Source: Angiostrongylus vasorum
Lineage: Eukaryota; Nematoda; Chromadorea; Rhabditida; Metastrongylidae
Length of the DNA stretch: 64,000 bases
Reading direction: 5' to 3'
NCBI GenBank assembly: GCA_018806985.1
Contig: JADANN010000174.1
Location: forward strand, 2,880,501-2,944,500
This document shows, piece after piece, positions 35,453 through 46,600 of this stretch (the first letter of the stretch is position 1; every line of letters starts with the position of its first letter). A program made the position numbers and the translations under genes. The notes under the pieces were generated by a model. That model made no database searches. It saw only the letters and a program-made list of their open reading frames with translations, and was not told the origin of the DNA.

Positions 35453-36057
35453 AACCCCCCACGTCCGACTTTCTATTAACCTCGGCATTGATCAAGTAAT
35501 TCTTCGTATTCTTGTTGAGCAAACACGAGGTGTTATTTTTTATTCTTTATACACGAACAAGCTGACGTTTCGGCGGATTTCGCCTTCCTCAGAGCCTGGA
35601 AAGGTCAAGTTGACAGCAATCTATTCGGCCAAACACCTCCATAACCAAACAGAGAAAACGCTGAACCAAGATTTCAATCATATTGAACACAGCTTTGCAC
35701 ACTCACCGCTTTCTATGAGGCTTCCACTGAGTATGTCGCGTGGAGACCAACCGCACAGAATCCACATGGAAGCGTAATATGCCTCTCCCATCAAAATAAC
35801 AGCCTTTTATACTGCTCAATATCACGCGTGATAATGAGGCATTCTTCCTTGCGGTTCGTTTTCGGATTTCTGGAATTAATCCAGAACGCCTCGAGAGTTT
35901 TGCGCGCTTGTGTTCTCGATTCCTGTGCGAGGATCGTGACACGTACTTCAAAGTCCTCCCCACTATGTCTCTGGGTCCTATGCGTGCCTAGTGAGGTATT
36001 TGGTTTACGTTTGCCGACTAGGTGTTCTTTTATGCGGACACAGAGGGGTCTGCCGTT
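35453..36057 (-). mobile_element. 5'-truncated Penelope-like element with 10-bp target-site duplication
   Basis: Tail (CGTCCGACTTTCTATTAACC) and terminal repeat at the left, then the end of the GIY-YIG frame (RPLCVRIKEHLVGKRKPN and EVRVTILAQESRTQA on the minus strand); truncated at 36057 within the GETGRP motif. Flanked by TCCCTGGAGT at 35443-35452 and 36058-36067. The body is clearly different from the 85-1787 copy, so it is a second PLE subfamily. Confidence 0.85.
35561..35596 (-). ncRNA. Hammerhead-ribozyme-like motif, consensus copy
   Basis: Minus strand: GGCT, CTGAGGA, A, GGCG-AAATC-CGCC, GAAACGTC, AGC; core and stem II intact. Confidence 0.7.
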
Positions 36058-36259
36058 TCCCTGGAGTCCTCAAATAGCCAGGCGAGAGCGTTCCCACTTA
36101 GACTGTAAAGAGTGGACTTTTCCCAGAAAATCCGATACTAATTTCCCGACTTCAGAAGGATGACAGACTTGGTGAGCGCGGAGCGGGTCGAGCCAGCATC
36201 GTGCTCGTGATGATCGGCATCACTAGCACTGTGCTGCTCACCCCGTATCATACATTGTA

Positions 36260-37264
36260 GTATAAAAATAAATTGCCACTAGTAGTAACTTGCCTAACTG
36301 TCCTCGTCTAAACGCACTGTGCATGAAATACCATTCACTACATTGTCATATGGTTCCTTTTCCATCTATAGCGTTTTCGATATCACATTTGATGATAATA
36401 GAACTGACTAAAGGTCATTGCTATTTTGGGAGACCATAGTTGTAATCTTATGCGAGCCTGCTGTACTTCAACAAGAACACTGGATACGAGTTGAGTGTTC
36501 TTGTCTGGTTTTCACCTTTCTTTCTCACGGTGATGCGTAAACCTTAGTGTTTTCCTACAAATGTGCAGTTCGTAGTATCACGAAAGCAAGACATTCTTCA
36601 GAGTTGAGCGTCGCTGTCGAGTGGTCGGTCGACAAATCGTATGATTAGCCGTCGTCATAGGAGTTGCTGATTTCCTCAACATCAGACGGCAGCATTCTTT
36701 AGACAAGGCTTGGGAACCATAGAGCACATGTGTCTCGGGATTCCAGTGGAAAGCGCCTTAAGCTACCTGAGAATGCAAAACAACCAAGCGAATGTTGGAG
36801 ATTCTGGAACTCCCACGACATATAACTTAAGTTATATTATATATAAGAATATATAAAAATATAAGTTATATTTCGCAATATACCCTGCCATTAAAAAGAG
36901 TAGGCAGAAATAAAAAAGGTTAAAAACTCCCACGACATTTGAAAATGGACTATCTAAGTGTTCAAGATCAAGTTTTCGCAAAAAGAATCTTTACTAACCA
37001 GCTTATGGCAAATGTTTTGACCTTTTTTTCATCTATAGGCAAACGCGAGATAGTTATAAGTGTTCTTCTCGGCTATATATCACTGTCTAAATCAAAGTCG
37101 GTTTCCAGGAAACGCTTACTCTATTCACTCTGGTGAGTTCTGGTAGCTTCACATGACTTTCTTTCTTATGATTTCATTCCTTGAGCCCACAAATGCATAA
37201 AATCATGCCCTCCTTTACGACTATGAAACTAAGTCTTCTTCATTTTCGATAATTTTTCATCTTA
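36260..37264. other. No gene recognised; short SINE-D tail near 36860-36920
   Basis: ACCCTGCCATTAAAAAGAGT at about 36883 is the end of SINE-D. The rest holds no exon I can support. Confidence 0.45.
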
Positions 37265-37640
37265 TTTCACTTTATTTGATCCATCTTCACGCCTGCTGTG
37301 CTGATTCCAGCACTGCTCACATTCAGTTCGTTCCCTATCATCCACTGTCCACGAAAATCTTCCAGCTTTGCGTGTGGCTTCGGTTGCTGCTTGAGGATTT
37401 TCATTTCATCTTGAATGTCGTAGAATGCTGATCGAGCAATTCTTCCTGGAGTCCTGAGATAGCCGGGCTGGAGCGTTCCCAATCGAGTTGCAGAAAGTGA
37501 TTTTTCTTCCAGATAAGTCCACTACCAATTTCCCGACCCCGGAGGGATGAGACGCTTGGTTGGCCTGCAGCAGAATCGAACTAGCACTAAACTCGTGATG
37601 ACGGGCCTCACTACCAGTGCGCTATCCGCCCCATTTCTAG
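37265..37640 (-). repeat. SINE-B copy, full length
   Basis: Minus strand: GGGGCGGATAGCGCACTGGT head with A box, TAGTTCGATTCTGC (B box), GGGGTCGGGAAATTGGTAG core, GAAAATCCTCAAGCAGC, end near TCACGCCTGC in reverse. Reference copy for the family. Confidence 0.85.
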
Positions 37641-37649
37641 GTAATTGCT

Positions 37650-38324
37650 CGCCTCAATTGCTGTTTCATCGGCTGAAGATGACATTTTGATGACAACAGT
37701 GGCTAATGAGTTCCCGAACCCATTTATTCATCGTTTGCTGTGAGCAGTAATATATTCGTTGCGGAAATGTGATATTGCTTATTTATTTCAGTAAATGTCA
37801 AGCAGGCCTCCCTCTATTAGAAGACTCAGCTTCATCTTTTTTAAAAACATTTTTTGTCGGTAATGGAAACAATCCTAAGGAACTGTTCCAATCTCTGCTT
37901 ATTCTTCTATTTCAACTCAGCTAAATCTGTCTTCATAATCTTTAATAACGTCAGTGTGCTCTACAACGAATAAACTGGTTGTTAAAAAAACTATTCATGG
38001 TTGGCAAACAGCTAGGATTCCCATTAGATGCCGGCGTCACATTGCGTCAACAAGCGCTGTTGATTTTCTGCCCAGAGACCATTTGAAGCAAAGAGAGACC
38101 TCATTAGAGTCGATAAGATGAGCGAGGGCTAGGTTCGTGGAGAAGAAAACGAGCCTCTCCAAATGAAAGTTTCTGGAAGGAGCATGCAGTCACCATCTTC
38201 CAGAGGATTCAAAAGGTTACTTTGCTAACGTAGGGCAAAAAATCTGCTTGGTGAAGTTCCAGAGAACTACGTAGTTCTTAAAACAGCCTCTGAATTGGCC
38301 TCAGATGAAGATTTAGACACATAT
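37650..38324. other. No gene seen
   Basis: No exon or listed repeat recognised. Confidence 0.4.
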
Positions 38325-38745
38325 TCGACTATTCTTCAACTACACACCATACTCTGCTTTGTTGCTGGAGTTTATAAATATCTCAACATCATTGTGGTTA
38401 TATTTCATAGCATACCCTGCCATGGGCGCATGTAGCGCAGTGGTCGGAAGTGCTCTGCAACACACGCCTGGAATTGATCCACGCGCCCGTGGCCCACCAA
38501 GCCTTCCAACCCTCCGGGGGTCGACAGATTGGTATCAGACTTGTCATAGCAGTACTGGCTCGATACATAGGCAGGCCACCGGGAGTCATTGTAAAGGCCA
38601 TGTATGCATTCAATCACCTCCAAACGATGCTTAATGAAGTCGAATGCATGGCGCATACCTCAGGGATTGATCAACGCCACGAGCTCTATCCTTTATCCTT
38701 CTACTCTGCCATGAAAAAAGAATAGTTAGTGGGTAAAAAAGTGAT
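38325..38745 (+). repeat. SINE-D tail interrupted by SINE-A
   Basis: Left part 38325-38423 (TATAAATATCTCAACATCAT ... CCCTGCCATG); right part resumes at 38706 (CTGCCATGAAAAAAGAATAG). The SINE-A copy at 38424-38705 sits between. Confidence 0.7.
38424..38705 (+). repeat. SINE-A copy nested in SINE-D
   Basis: Full copy from GGCGCATGTAGCGCAGTGGT to ATCCTTTATCCTTCTACT, flanked by CTGCCATG at 38416-38423 and 38706-38713. Confidence 0.85.
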
Positions 38746-38767
38746 TACATCACTAGACATATTTTTC

Positions 38768-38980
38768 AAGGCAAGGTATTATGTGAGATACAACCACTAT
38801 GATGCTGAGATATTTGCAAAACTTGGATCACAGTCCAGATCAAAACAGCGACTTCCCCTTTCTGGACTCACGTGTTACCCATTGCACCACTGAGGACCTG
38901 GCTCTGCCCCTTCTCTCAGCCGGTTTTCTACCTAATGATGTCATCAGCAATCACTCGGCAGCAATCATCCGTCAAAGGGA
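38768..38980 (-). repeat. SINE-D copy
   Basis: TGCTGAGATATTTGCAAAAC at the left; CGTGTTACCCATTGCACCAC is the head in reverse. Confidence 0.65.
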
Positions 38981-38984
38981 ATGT

Positions 38985-40490
38985 TTAAACCAATATATAA
39001 GGGTTGCTTGTTGTCTCCTTCTATTACCTTACTTTATCTTTCAGTTCTACTAAATATTATTAAGCATTGATATTGTAATTACGAGTTTGCAAAAAATATC
39101 CGATCCTCTTTCATTGGGCTGTTGAGGTCCGCGGGTTACTATCTTTCCCTCGCTTTCTACTGAATTATTTCCAACGTTCTCAACCAATTTTCTAAGGAAA
39201 TCACTACGTATACACGCAGTCAGAATGCTCATTTCCCTCATGACAGCTGAAGCATCCTGTTGAAATATTTATTATCACCATCCTTTCAGTATTATGACGT
39301 CCTCGTTTTCCTTAAAGGTTTCTGTTTCTTGAAGTAAACTTGAGAAGTGTTCGCTGCTTGATGCCATGTATGTCTGATAAGTTGTATTCACGATCGGCAA
39401 TTAAGCATCAACTAAGGATAATGAGGAAAACCACATATCTCCTTCATGTGAGAGGTCTCGACTCGATTAGTCGTAAGGCTATGTGGGGCACTCCTAAATG
39501 ACGGGGAGGCAGTGAAACTCCGTCAGCGAATGAGACTTTGTACTATAGTGGCGAGGGGCTAATTCAAGGCACGAGCTCAACTCCTCTGCTGCACCTGTTG
39601 ACTAGCACCTTCCGTACTTTTATGAATAGATCTCTGTGGTCTTGAGCGCCAACATGGGAATGTTGCTTGATATAAGTAATATACCACGCATGCCAGCACG
39701 CGTGTCACTAAGTGGTTCAAAGTTGCTCTTGGAAGGCACACGTGGTCGATAGTTGGTAATTTCGCCGAAAACCTGGAACAAAATGACGGAAAGACATATA
39801 GGACATATAGACTATAGTTCGCTGCCTTCAAGTGAAATCAAAAAGTAATTCTGAAACCAACCATCATTTAACCTCGGTAGTAAAGTGATCAATATGTATT
39901 TGCAACATTGGGCTTACAACAAATATGTAAGACTAAGTACTTACATCAGTAGGACTTTCTCAGATCATTTACCTAAAGCGAACTATGCATAAAAATTAAA
40001 TTTTCAAATAAATACGATCCACGTCAGTCAGATAGTCAGATATGGAACCTGTGAGAGAGATCTCAACCTCTGTAGAACCTCTCTAGTCCTATTCAGCTCT
40101 TGGCTACCAGTTAGTAATAAGATCTTTTAATAAAGGTAAAGCACTTTGGATTCTACATAGGGTAGTCTTCGAAATATTCCATATTCAGAGATTTAAACTG
40201 GGTAATTGAATTGAGTAAAGGTACGGATTATACATTCGGTTTAAAGTACTCCGCTGAGTTTAAAATGCCTGTCTCGCAATCCCGTCGTGTTTGAATCAAC
40301 TTTCGGAATTCTTCTTCGAGTATAAGTGATCGAGACGATTTTTAGGAACCTATTCACTTTCTGCCTCACCTTTTAATAGGAAGCAGGCACTTTTCTCACG
40401 ATTCTGGTTTTTCTTTCATCATTCGCAAGCTTTCTGTTGAGAAAACATACGAATTGCGTGACTCCATCATTTTTCCAACGGAATGCTTAA
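38985..40490. other. No gene recognised upstream of the cuticlin-like gene
   Basis: No supported exon. From about 40500 to 40694 the DNA is notably GC-rich for this window and probably forms the promoter and 5' untranslated region of the next gene (inference). Confidence 0.4.
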
Positions 40491-40694
40491 ATGTCGGAGT
40501 TTTCCAGCTCTCTGGCGTCCCGCCCACTGACCGTTCCTCAGTTGGCCGGAGGGCAGGGAGATAGCGTGTGCCGAGTGGAGACACAAAGGCTCGACCGCTC
40601 ACGGAGGTTGCGGCGTCGGGGAGCGCCGGACATCTTGCTCGACCACGGTCCTCCAAAGGACCTCAGCGTTCCCTCCTCTCACCCGCTTCCGAGC

Positions 40695-43600
40695 ATGGGC
40701 TTACATCTCTTCGCTTTTTTCGGTACTGGTCCTCTACGCTGCATCAGTAAACAGTCAACTCGACGACCTCCTGTCGAATTTCGTTTCTGAAGAGCCGTAT
40801 GTCAAGTGGGTTTGGCATAAATTTCAGCTCTTTTTGATTTGTTTTCATTAAATTCAGTTTCCATTTTTAGGTCATTATGTCATTCCTTTTTTTGCTCTGC
40901 CTTATTTAAAAATGTCTTTTTTGTTTTGATAAGGTTGTTCCCTACAAATGAGGATACCCAATGGTCCATTATTAAAGAGTATGAAACTCTATCATTGTGC
41001 TATGCATAGTGCTAATAGGTAGGCAAGTAAGTATTCCCAGACATCTCTCACAGTATTTTAACCCAAATTATTTCTTCTTCTTACCTATGTAAGACCTATT
41101 CCAAACTTTTTTTTCCTTGTTTAGCATTCGCGTCTTCAGTGGGAAAGTCCTTCGCACACTCTTTCTGCTGTTTAACTCGGTTTCCAACTTCTTAATCCAA
41201 TATTCAATTAACATTTAATAGTTCATCAAAGTCGAATTAACTGAGTTTTTAAAAACCCAAAATGTACTTGGGTGGGGTTTCAAGAGAAGAGTTTAGGTAG
41301 AACTTGAAAGGAGTTCATGCCTTAACTTTCGACTTTCCGCTCGTCTTGGTAGGAAGTGACGTTGAAATTCACCTTCAATGAGTCTGAATGAAGTTAAAAA
41401 TCACCACATACAAGGCTTGCCGGACTTCCCTCGGCTTCCAGTGCCCATGGTTACGTCATCTACAGCCAAACAGGCGGCTTGACTCATCACGCTCAAGTGT
41501 GGAAAGTCTGGTTCGCCGAGGTTTCGCGATTAGTCTCCCAACTTTCACCACATCTCTTTGCAATCCACTGGAAGGAATTTGGCAAAATACGCTGACGAAT
41601 GGAACGAAAACTAATTCAAACGCTAAGTTTTCAAAAAAAATGGTTAGGCAACAAATTGATTGGAGCTATGACAAGAACGAGAACACCAAGAAACTGAAGC
41701 AACTGCTAGGGTTTTATACTCCCTTTTTTTCGAGCAGCCATGCCGAAATTTGCGAGGGAAAAGGAAAAATTTTGATCCAGAAGGATGTTCTAGGCCAGGA
41801 AAGCTATCATCGGCAAAAGGCTATCTCTTTTGGAGGACTTTCTCTTTCTGCTTAGTTCAAATTATGAGCTCAATTTCTTACAAGCTAGCGCTTTTATTAA
41901 ACAGAAACAGTTTCCCAGATCGAAGGCTCTTAAATCTTCAGACTAGAATTGGTTGTTGCTCGTTGTCTCGCGTGCGATGCAAACCAGTCATCGTCGTTAG
42001 TGGATGGCCGAGAAACTCGTCCGTATGATAACATTATGCGCAGTAGTTTTCATGCATACTAAAAAACCTGATTTATATGGTAATCTTCAATGATTACGCC
42101 GATACCAAATCTGTTTGTCTCTGTTTATTGTCTCATCCAGTCTCTTTAAAACGATCGTTTTACCATAGCGAGATGATGGGCCACCCACTGCACTAGAAAG
42201 TAAATTGAACCTTCCTGTAATCAGTTAAAGAAGAACTTTCAAAATCTCCATAGTTATGGATAAAACTGCGATTTCACCAAAGTTAAGGCATTTCAAAGAT
42301 AAAGTGGAAAGATCTTTTTGAACAGGTACTCGCCAGTTTCCTTCAAAATGAGAGAATCGGCATCTGTGAAACGCATACGTATTTTTAAAAAACCTTCCTA
42401 ATATTCTAGAAGAATGAGAAGGCCAGAAAGTGCGGACAGGTAAACTGTGAGCTTGAGCAGGGTTCAAACGGCTGCGATTGCTCTCTTAGCACTCTCACAG
42501 GTCGCACCAAGCCCTTAGTAGAAAGTGAGTTTTGTAGAAGAACAACGAGAGCAGTAAGGCAGTGAAGATGGCGTTATGAAACGTTTAAAATGCTGTTTTC
42601 GTTTAGTATTGAAGATAAAGGGTTTTAAGAAGGTGATGGATATGGTTTAAAACTCTTCTGATATTTAAATATTTTCCTTTTCATGTGCCAACAGATGAAG
42701 TAGCGACTGCTACAGTACTCACTGACCCTTAAAAAGCAGATCATATTGGATGGCGGAAATCGACTAACACCCATCCTGTATAAAAGGGCATCGCCAAGTG
42801 AAGTTTCCTATTCGAGCGGTGCTCCGTCCACTAGATTCGACTCGTGGCGACATCGCTTAGTTGTGCATCAACGAGTCGGATCAGCGCCGCTACGAAAAGA
42901 GCGAAGAAGCCCAGGCGTTAGCCTATTAAAAGTTTTTTTCTATGTTATCACCGTGTTAGCTCAGAGCTATAAAAAGATTTTCCTTTTGTCTATGTTTTTC
43001 TATAGGTGCCTCGAAGTTAAATTGTACAGAGGTTATGATTTGCATTTCCATTTTAGAGTTGTGACAGTAACAAATCCTCTTCCAGTTGCGCTGCCGATGC
43101 GATCTACGTGAAGCTGAAGACAAATCAAACGTTCGAGGGACATGTGCAGGTGAAATTTGTCGTGCAGAAATCCTGCTATCAAGTGAGTTAGCAGAAATTC
43201 TTTACATAAGCAAATAGTTTTTGAAAGGACACCATGGACCGAAAGCGATCGATAACAGGCTACCATGCGATGAGTTTAGAGTGTCATTATATTCATACCT
43301 TAGTGAAGAACACTCACTGCCGAAACATTGAAAAACAGAGAACCACAGACTTGGAAACCACTGAGATTCGAGCCCTTCAAGTTCACTACATTTGAGAATG
43401 TTTATTTGCTTTAGTTTCCCCCGTGAGTACCCATAAGATTAAGGTTTTTTCTAGTTTAAAGTTCCTACTGTTCAACAACTATAGTCAGCCATCTAGACAA
43501 TCGGTAACTCCTAGGTGCTGGTGACTAATAATCAGATAGAGGTGCTCGTTCCACACGAAGAATGCGCAGTGCCGAGAAGGCGGTGAGTAATAACGAAAAT

Positions 43601-46600
43601 GAGAACAGATTTTTGAGTAGCTGTGAACCATTACTTTTTCTTTATCTTGGTTTCAGTTCTCGATCACCGGCAGGCATTTTTCTGGAAACTGCGATTTCAG
43701 TTTCATTTCATCCTGACTTCACAACTGCTGACGATCGTATATTCCATTTACGATGTTTCCATCAGCGAGCGACAAACGGTAAAGTTCAAGGACCCGGAAG
43801 TCCCACAGATCCACCACGAGGTTTGTAAAGACCGTTTTTTCTAACCTGGATCAAGACGATCGGGCAGCGGTGTTAATTGGTCTATGTTGTCTTTCTTGCT
43901 GGCTAGTACAAGGAGACGGAAAAGAATGACAACCACAGCGTCGTTTAAGAGTTGAATAATCTCGGCCTCTAATTTCCCTAGGCATTAGGTTTTCACCGTT
44001 GGCTTAAATGGTTTGAATATATATCGACATTTTTCTTCATCAAAAATCTCATTTTCAATCTTTAAACGATTTTCATTATTTCATAGATAGACGTCTGTTG
44101 AAAAAAATACAACTGCCTTGATTAGATAGACGTAAAAATCTCGGAAAATTTCTCCACTTTTCAGAGCCGCTACACTTAGGGCCACGTAGTGCTGTGCGAC
44201 CCGACATTTCCTTTCCCTCCCTTGATCCCCACCAGGGCACACGCCCACTTCATCACTAATGCGTACCCTTTGCGACGGACATAGAGCATTAGGCTGAGGA
44301 TGGATTGGCTCCAGTAGGTTTTCCCATGATGGATCACGGATGCAACGATGACACACCATCAGACATATTCAGGTTCTGTTTCTTACGAAGCTTCCTCTTG
44401 CCCTTTTGTGAGTATGCAAATCGAAACAAAACCAGAAGAATTAAAAACTTGCAAAATCCATCAGAATCAAGTTGAAGTATCCGTGGAAATTCACTGTTCT
44501 CCTTCAGTGAGCAAAAAACGAGGTTGGTATTATACACTCATTGGCAAACAGTACCTGACGTTTCGGCGGTTTCCCTTTCTTCAGAGCCTGGAAAGATCAG
44601 CTTGACATGCAATCTACCCAGCCAAACACTTTCATAACCTTAGTAAGTAAGACTTAGCACATAAGTTTGCATTCGCTTAATAAACAGCTAAAATTTATCC
44701 GTGGAAAGCAGCTACGTTAACTAAAGTTACTTAGTAAACTAGTTAGGTATCGATCACCTAGAAGAAGAAGCTCGTATTGTGAGAAGAGCATTTCCAACTA
44801 GTTCTGATGATTGGTGGGCACCTTGTTCGCCACTTAGACACCGTTCATCATTGGAACGTTTCCTATACACATAAAAATACTCGATAATTGAGCTCGTGTT
44901 TTCACTAAGTGCTTAGGAGTTCCGAAGCCGCCATTAGTTCAACTCCGCGCATTTGATGAACTTTCAAAAAAGGCTTCTAAAAATATTAGTTCAGAGGAAA
45001 AAAAATACTTGATGTTGCGTACTAATCTTTTATAGCTATAAAGGATAGACCTCTCGGCGTTGATCAATCACTGAGGTATGGGCCATGCATTCTACTTCAT
45101 CAAGCACCGTTTGGAGGTCATCGAATGCATATCTGACCTTTACAATGAATCGCGGTGGCCTACCGATGCATCGAGCCAGTGCTGCTATCCTCCCAGACAA
45201 GTCTGGTACCAATCTGTCGACCCCGGAGGGTTGGAAGGCTTGGTGGGCCATGGGCGCAGCCATCGATTCCACTTCTTGTGTGCTGCAGGGCGCTTCAGCC
45301 CACTGCGCCACACGCGATCATCTATAGCTATAGAAAACAAATTCAGTATACATTTTGATGCAGTGAAACAGAGAAAGAGATGATTAATGCAGATCATTCA
45401 ACACCTTCTGTATATCGTAATAAAAGGCAAAGGGGATTTTTTAAAATGCTCTCCTTATAGAAGTTTTCGACAGGAAGTAGTAGGTCGATTTGAAGTACTG
45501 TCTATTTTGAACATAATTTCTAGTGAAAACTAGCTGAGAGACAGGCAAAAAAAAAGGACCCGCATGGTGTCGTGGTGAACGCGTAACTCCCCGGAAAGGG
45601 TAACAGCGCGTTCCTTCCGCACCGCAGACACCTGCAGTCCGGAGTTTTACGAGTATCTCAGCATCATCGTGGTTGTATTTCACACTATACCGTGGCGTGA
45701 AAAATTATAGTAGGCAGCAAATAGAAAGTTAGCATTTTGACAACTTTTAGTATTGCTAATTTTCAATCTAAAAGATTTGTAATAAAGGAACCTCTGCATA
45801 GTCTCCTTTCAATTTGGGTTTTTTTTTGCTATCAACGTTAGATAACCTTCTTTTTTAGATGCTATGCGAACGCCTTCCTGTTCTTACACCGTGCGTAAGC
45901 GGCCGAACGGTCCCCTTGCGGGAACAGTTGTGCTCGGTCAAGTAGTCTTTCATCAGTGGAGTTGCGAAAATCAACAGGCATTTCTTTCTTTTCGCACAGG
46001 TGGAACTCTTGGGGATAGTTCTTTTTCAGGACACGTGCTTAATCGTCCACAGCTGCTCCGTGGTCGGCGGCGAGACGAAACACGAACTGATGGACGAGGA
46101 CGGGTGCTCGAAAAACACAAAAATTCTCCCAAATCTCGTCTACTTGAATCCGGTCGGTTTCCCTTTGTTCTCGATCTCGATGCTCTCGTTTTTTCTCACT
46201 GGCCGGCGTCCCAATTCTCTAGTCCGATGTTTTGTGCGTTTCACATCAAGTGGTGCACGTTAATGACTGAAGAGCCTAAACGAAATCAGAACCAGTTTCG
46301 ATGTAAAAGAGATGGAAATTGTCATGCTCGTTAATGTGGGAATTGATGAATGGAATTAAAAAGCAAAAAGTTACCTCAGCCCTTCGAACCTAAACATATC
46401 TATGAATATCCGTCATAAAATCGCTCTTAACGACTCAAAAAAAGCACATGTGCTCGTAAACGAGGGCTTAGAATGACGCATAAAGTAAACGAACTTTCAG
46501 TCGTGCATTCTATGTATTAACAAATGCGTTGCTTCACTTGAAGGTGATTGAAGAAAGAAAATACGGGACCTCGTGGATTCGTCGAAAGTAGTCAGCATTA

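Larger units (their letters stand above)
35276..36245 (-). repeat. SINE-B copy split by a PLE insertion
   Basis: 3' half at 35276-35452, 5' half at 36058-36245; TCCCTGGAGT is present at both junctions. Confidence 0.75.

Noticed and set aside
43623..43844. Alternative frame ISERQTVKFKDPEVPQIHHE in cuticlin-like exon 4
   Set aside because: It looks protein-like but would break phase with exon 5; the frame used joins without any indel.
46153..46334. Continuation of the ZP frame past 46152 and a second frame with DALVFSHWPAS
   Set aside because: The exon at 48407 supplies the expected last ZP strand (SLVGQNVSVFGVPQTSLIYFEC) in phase, so 46153 onward is intron.
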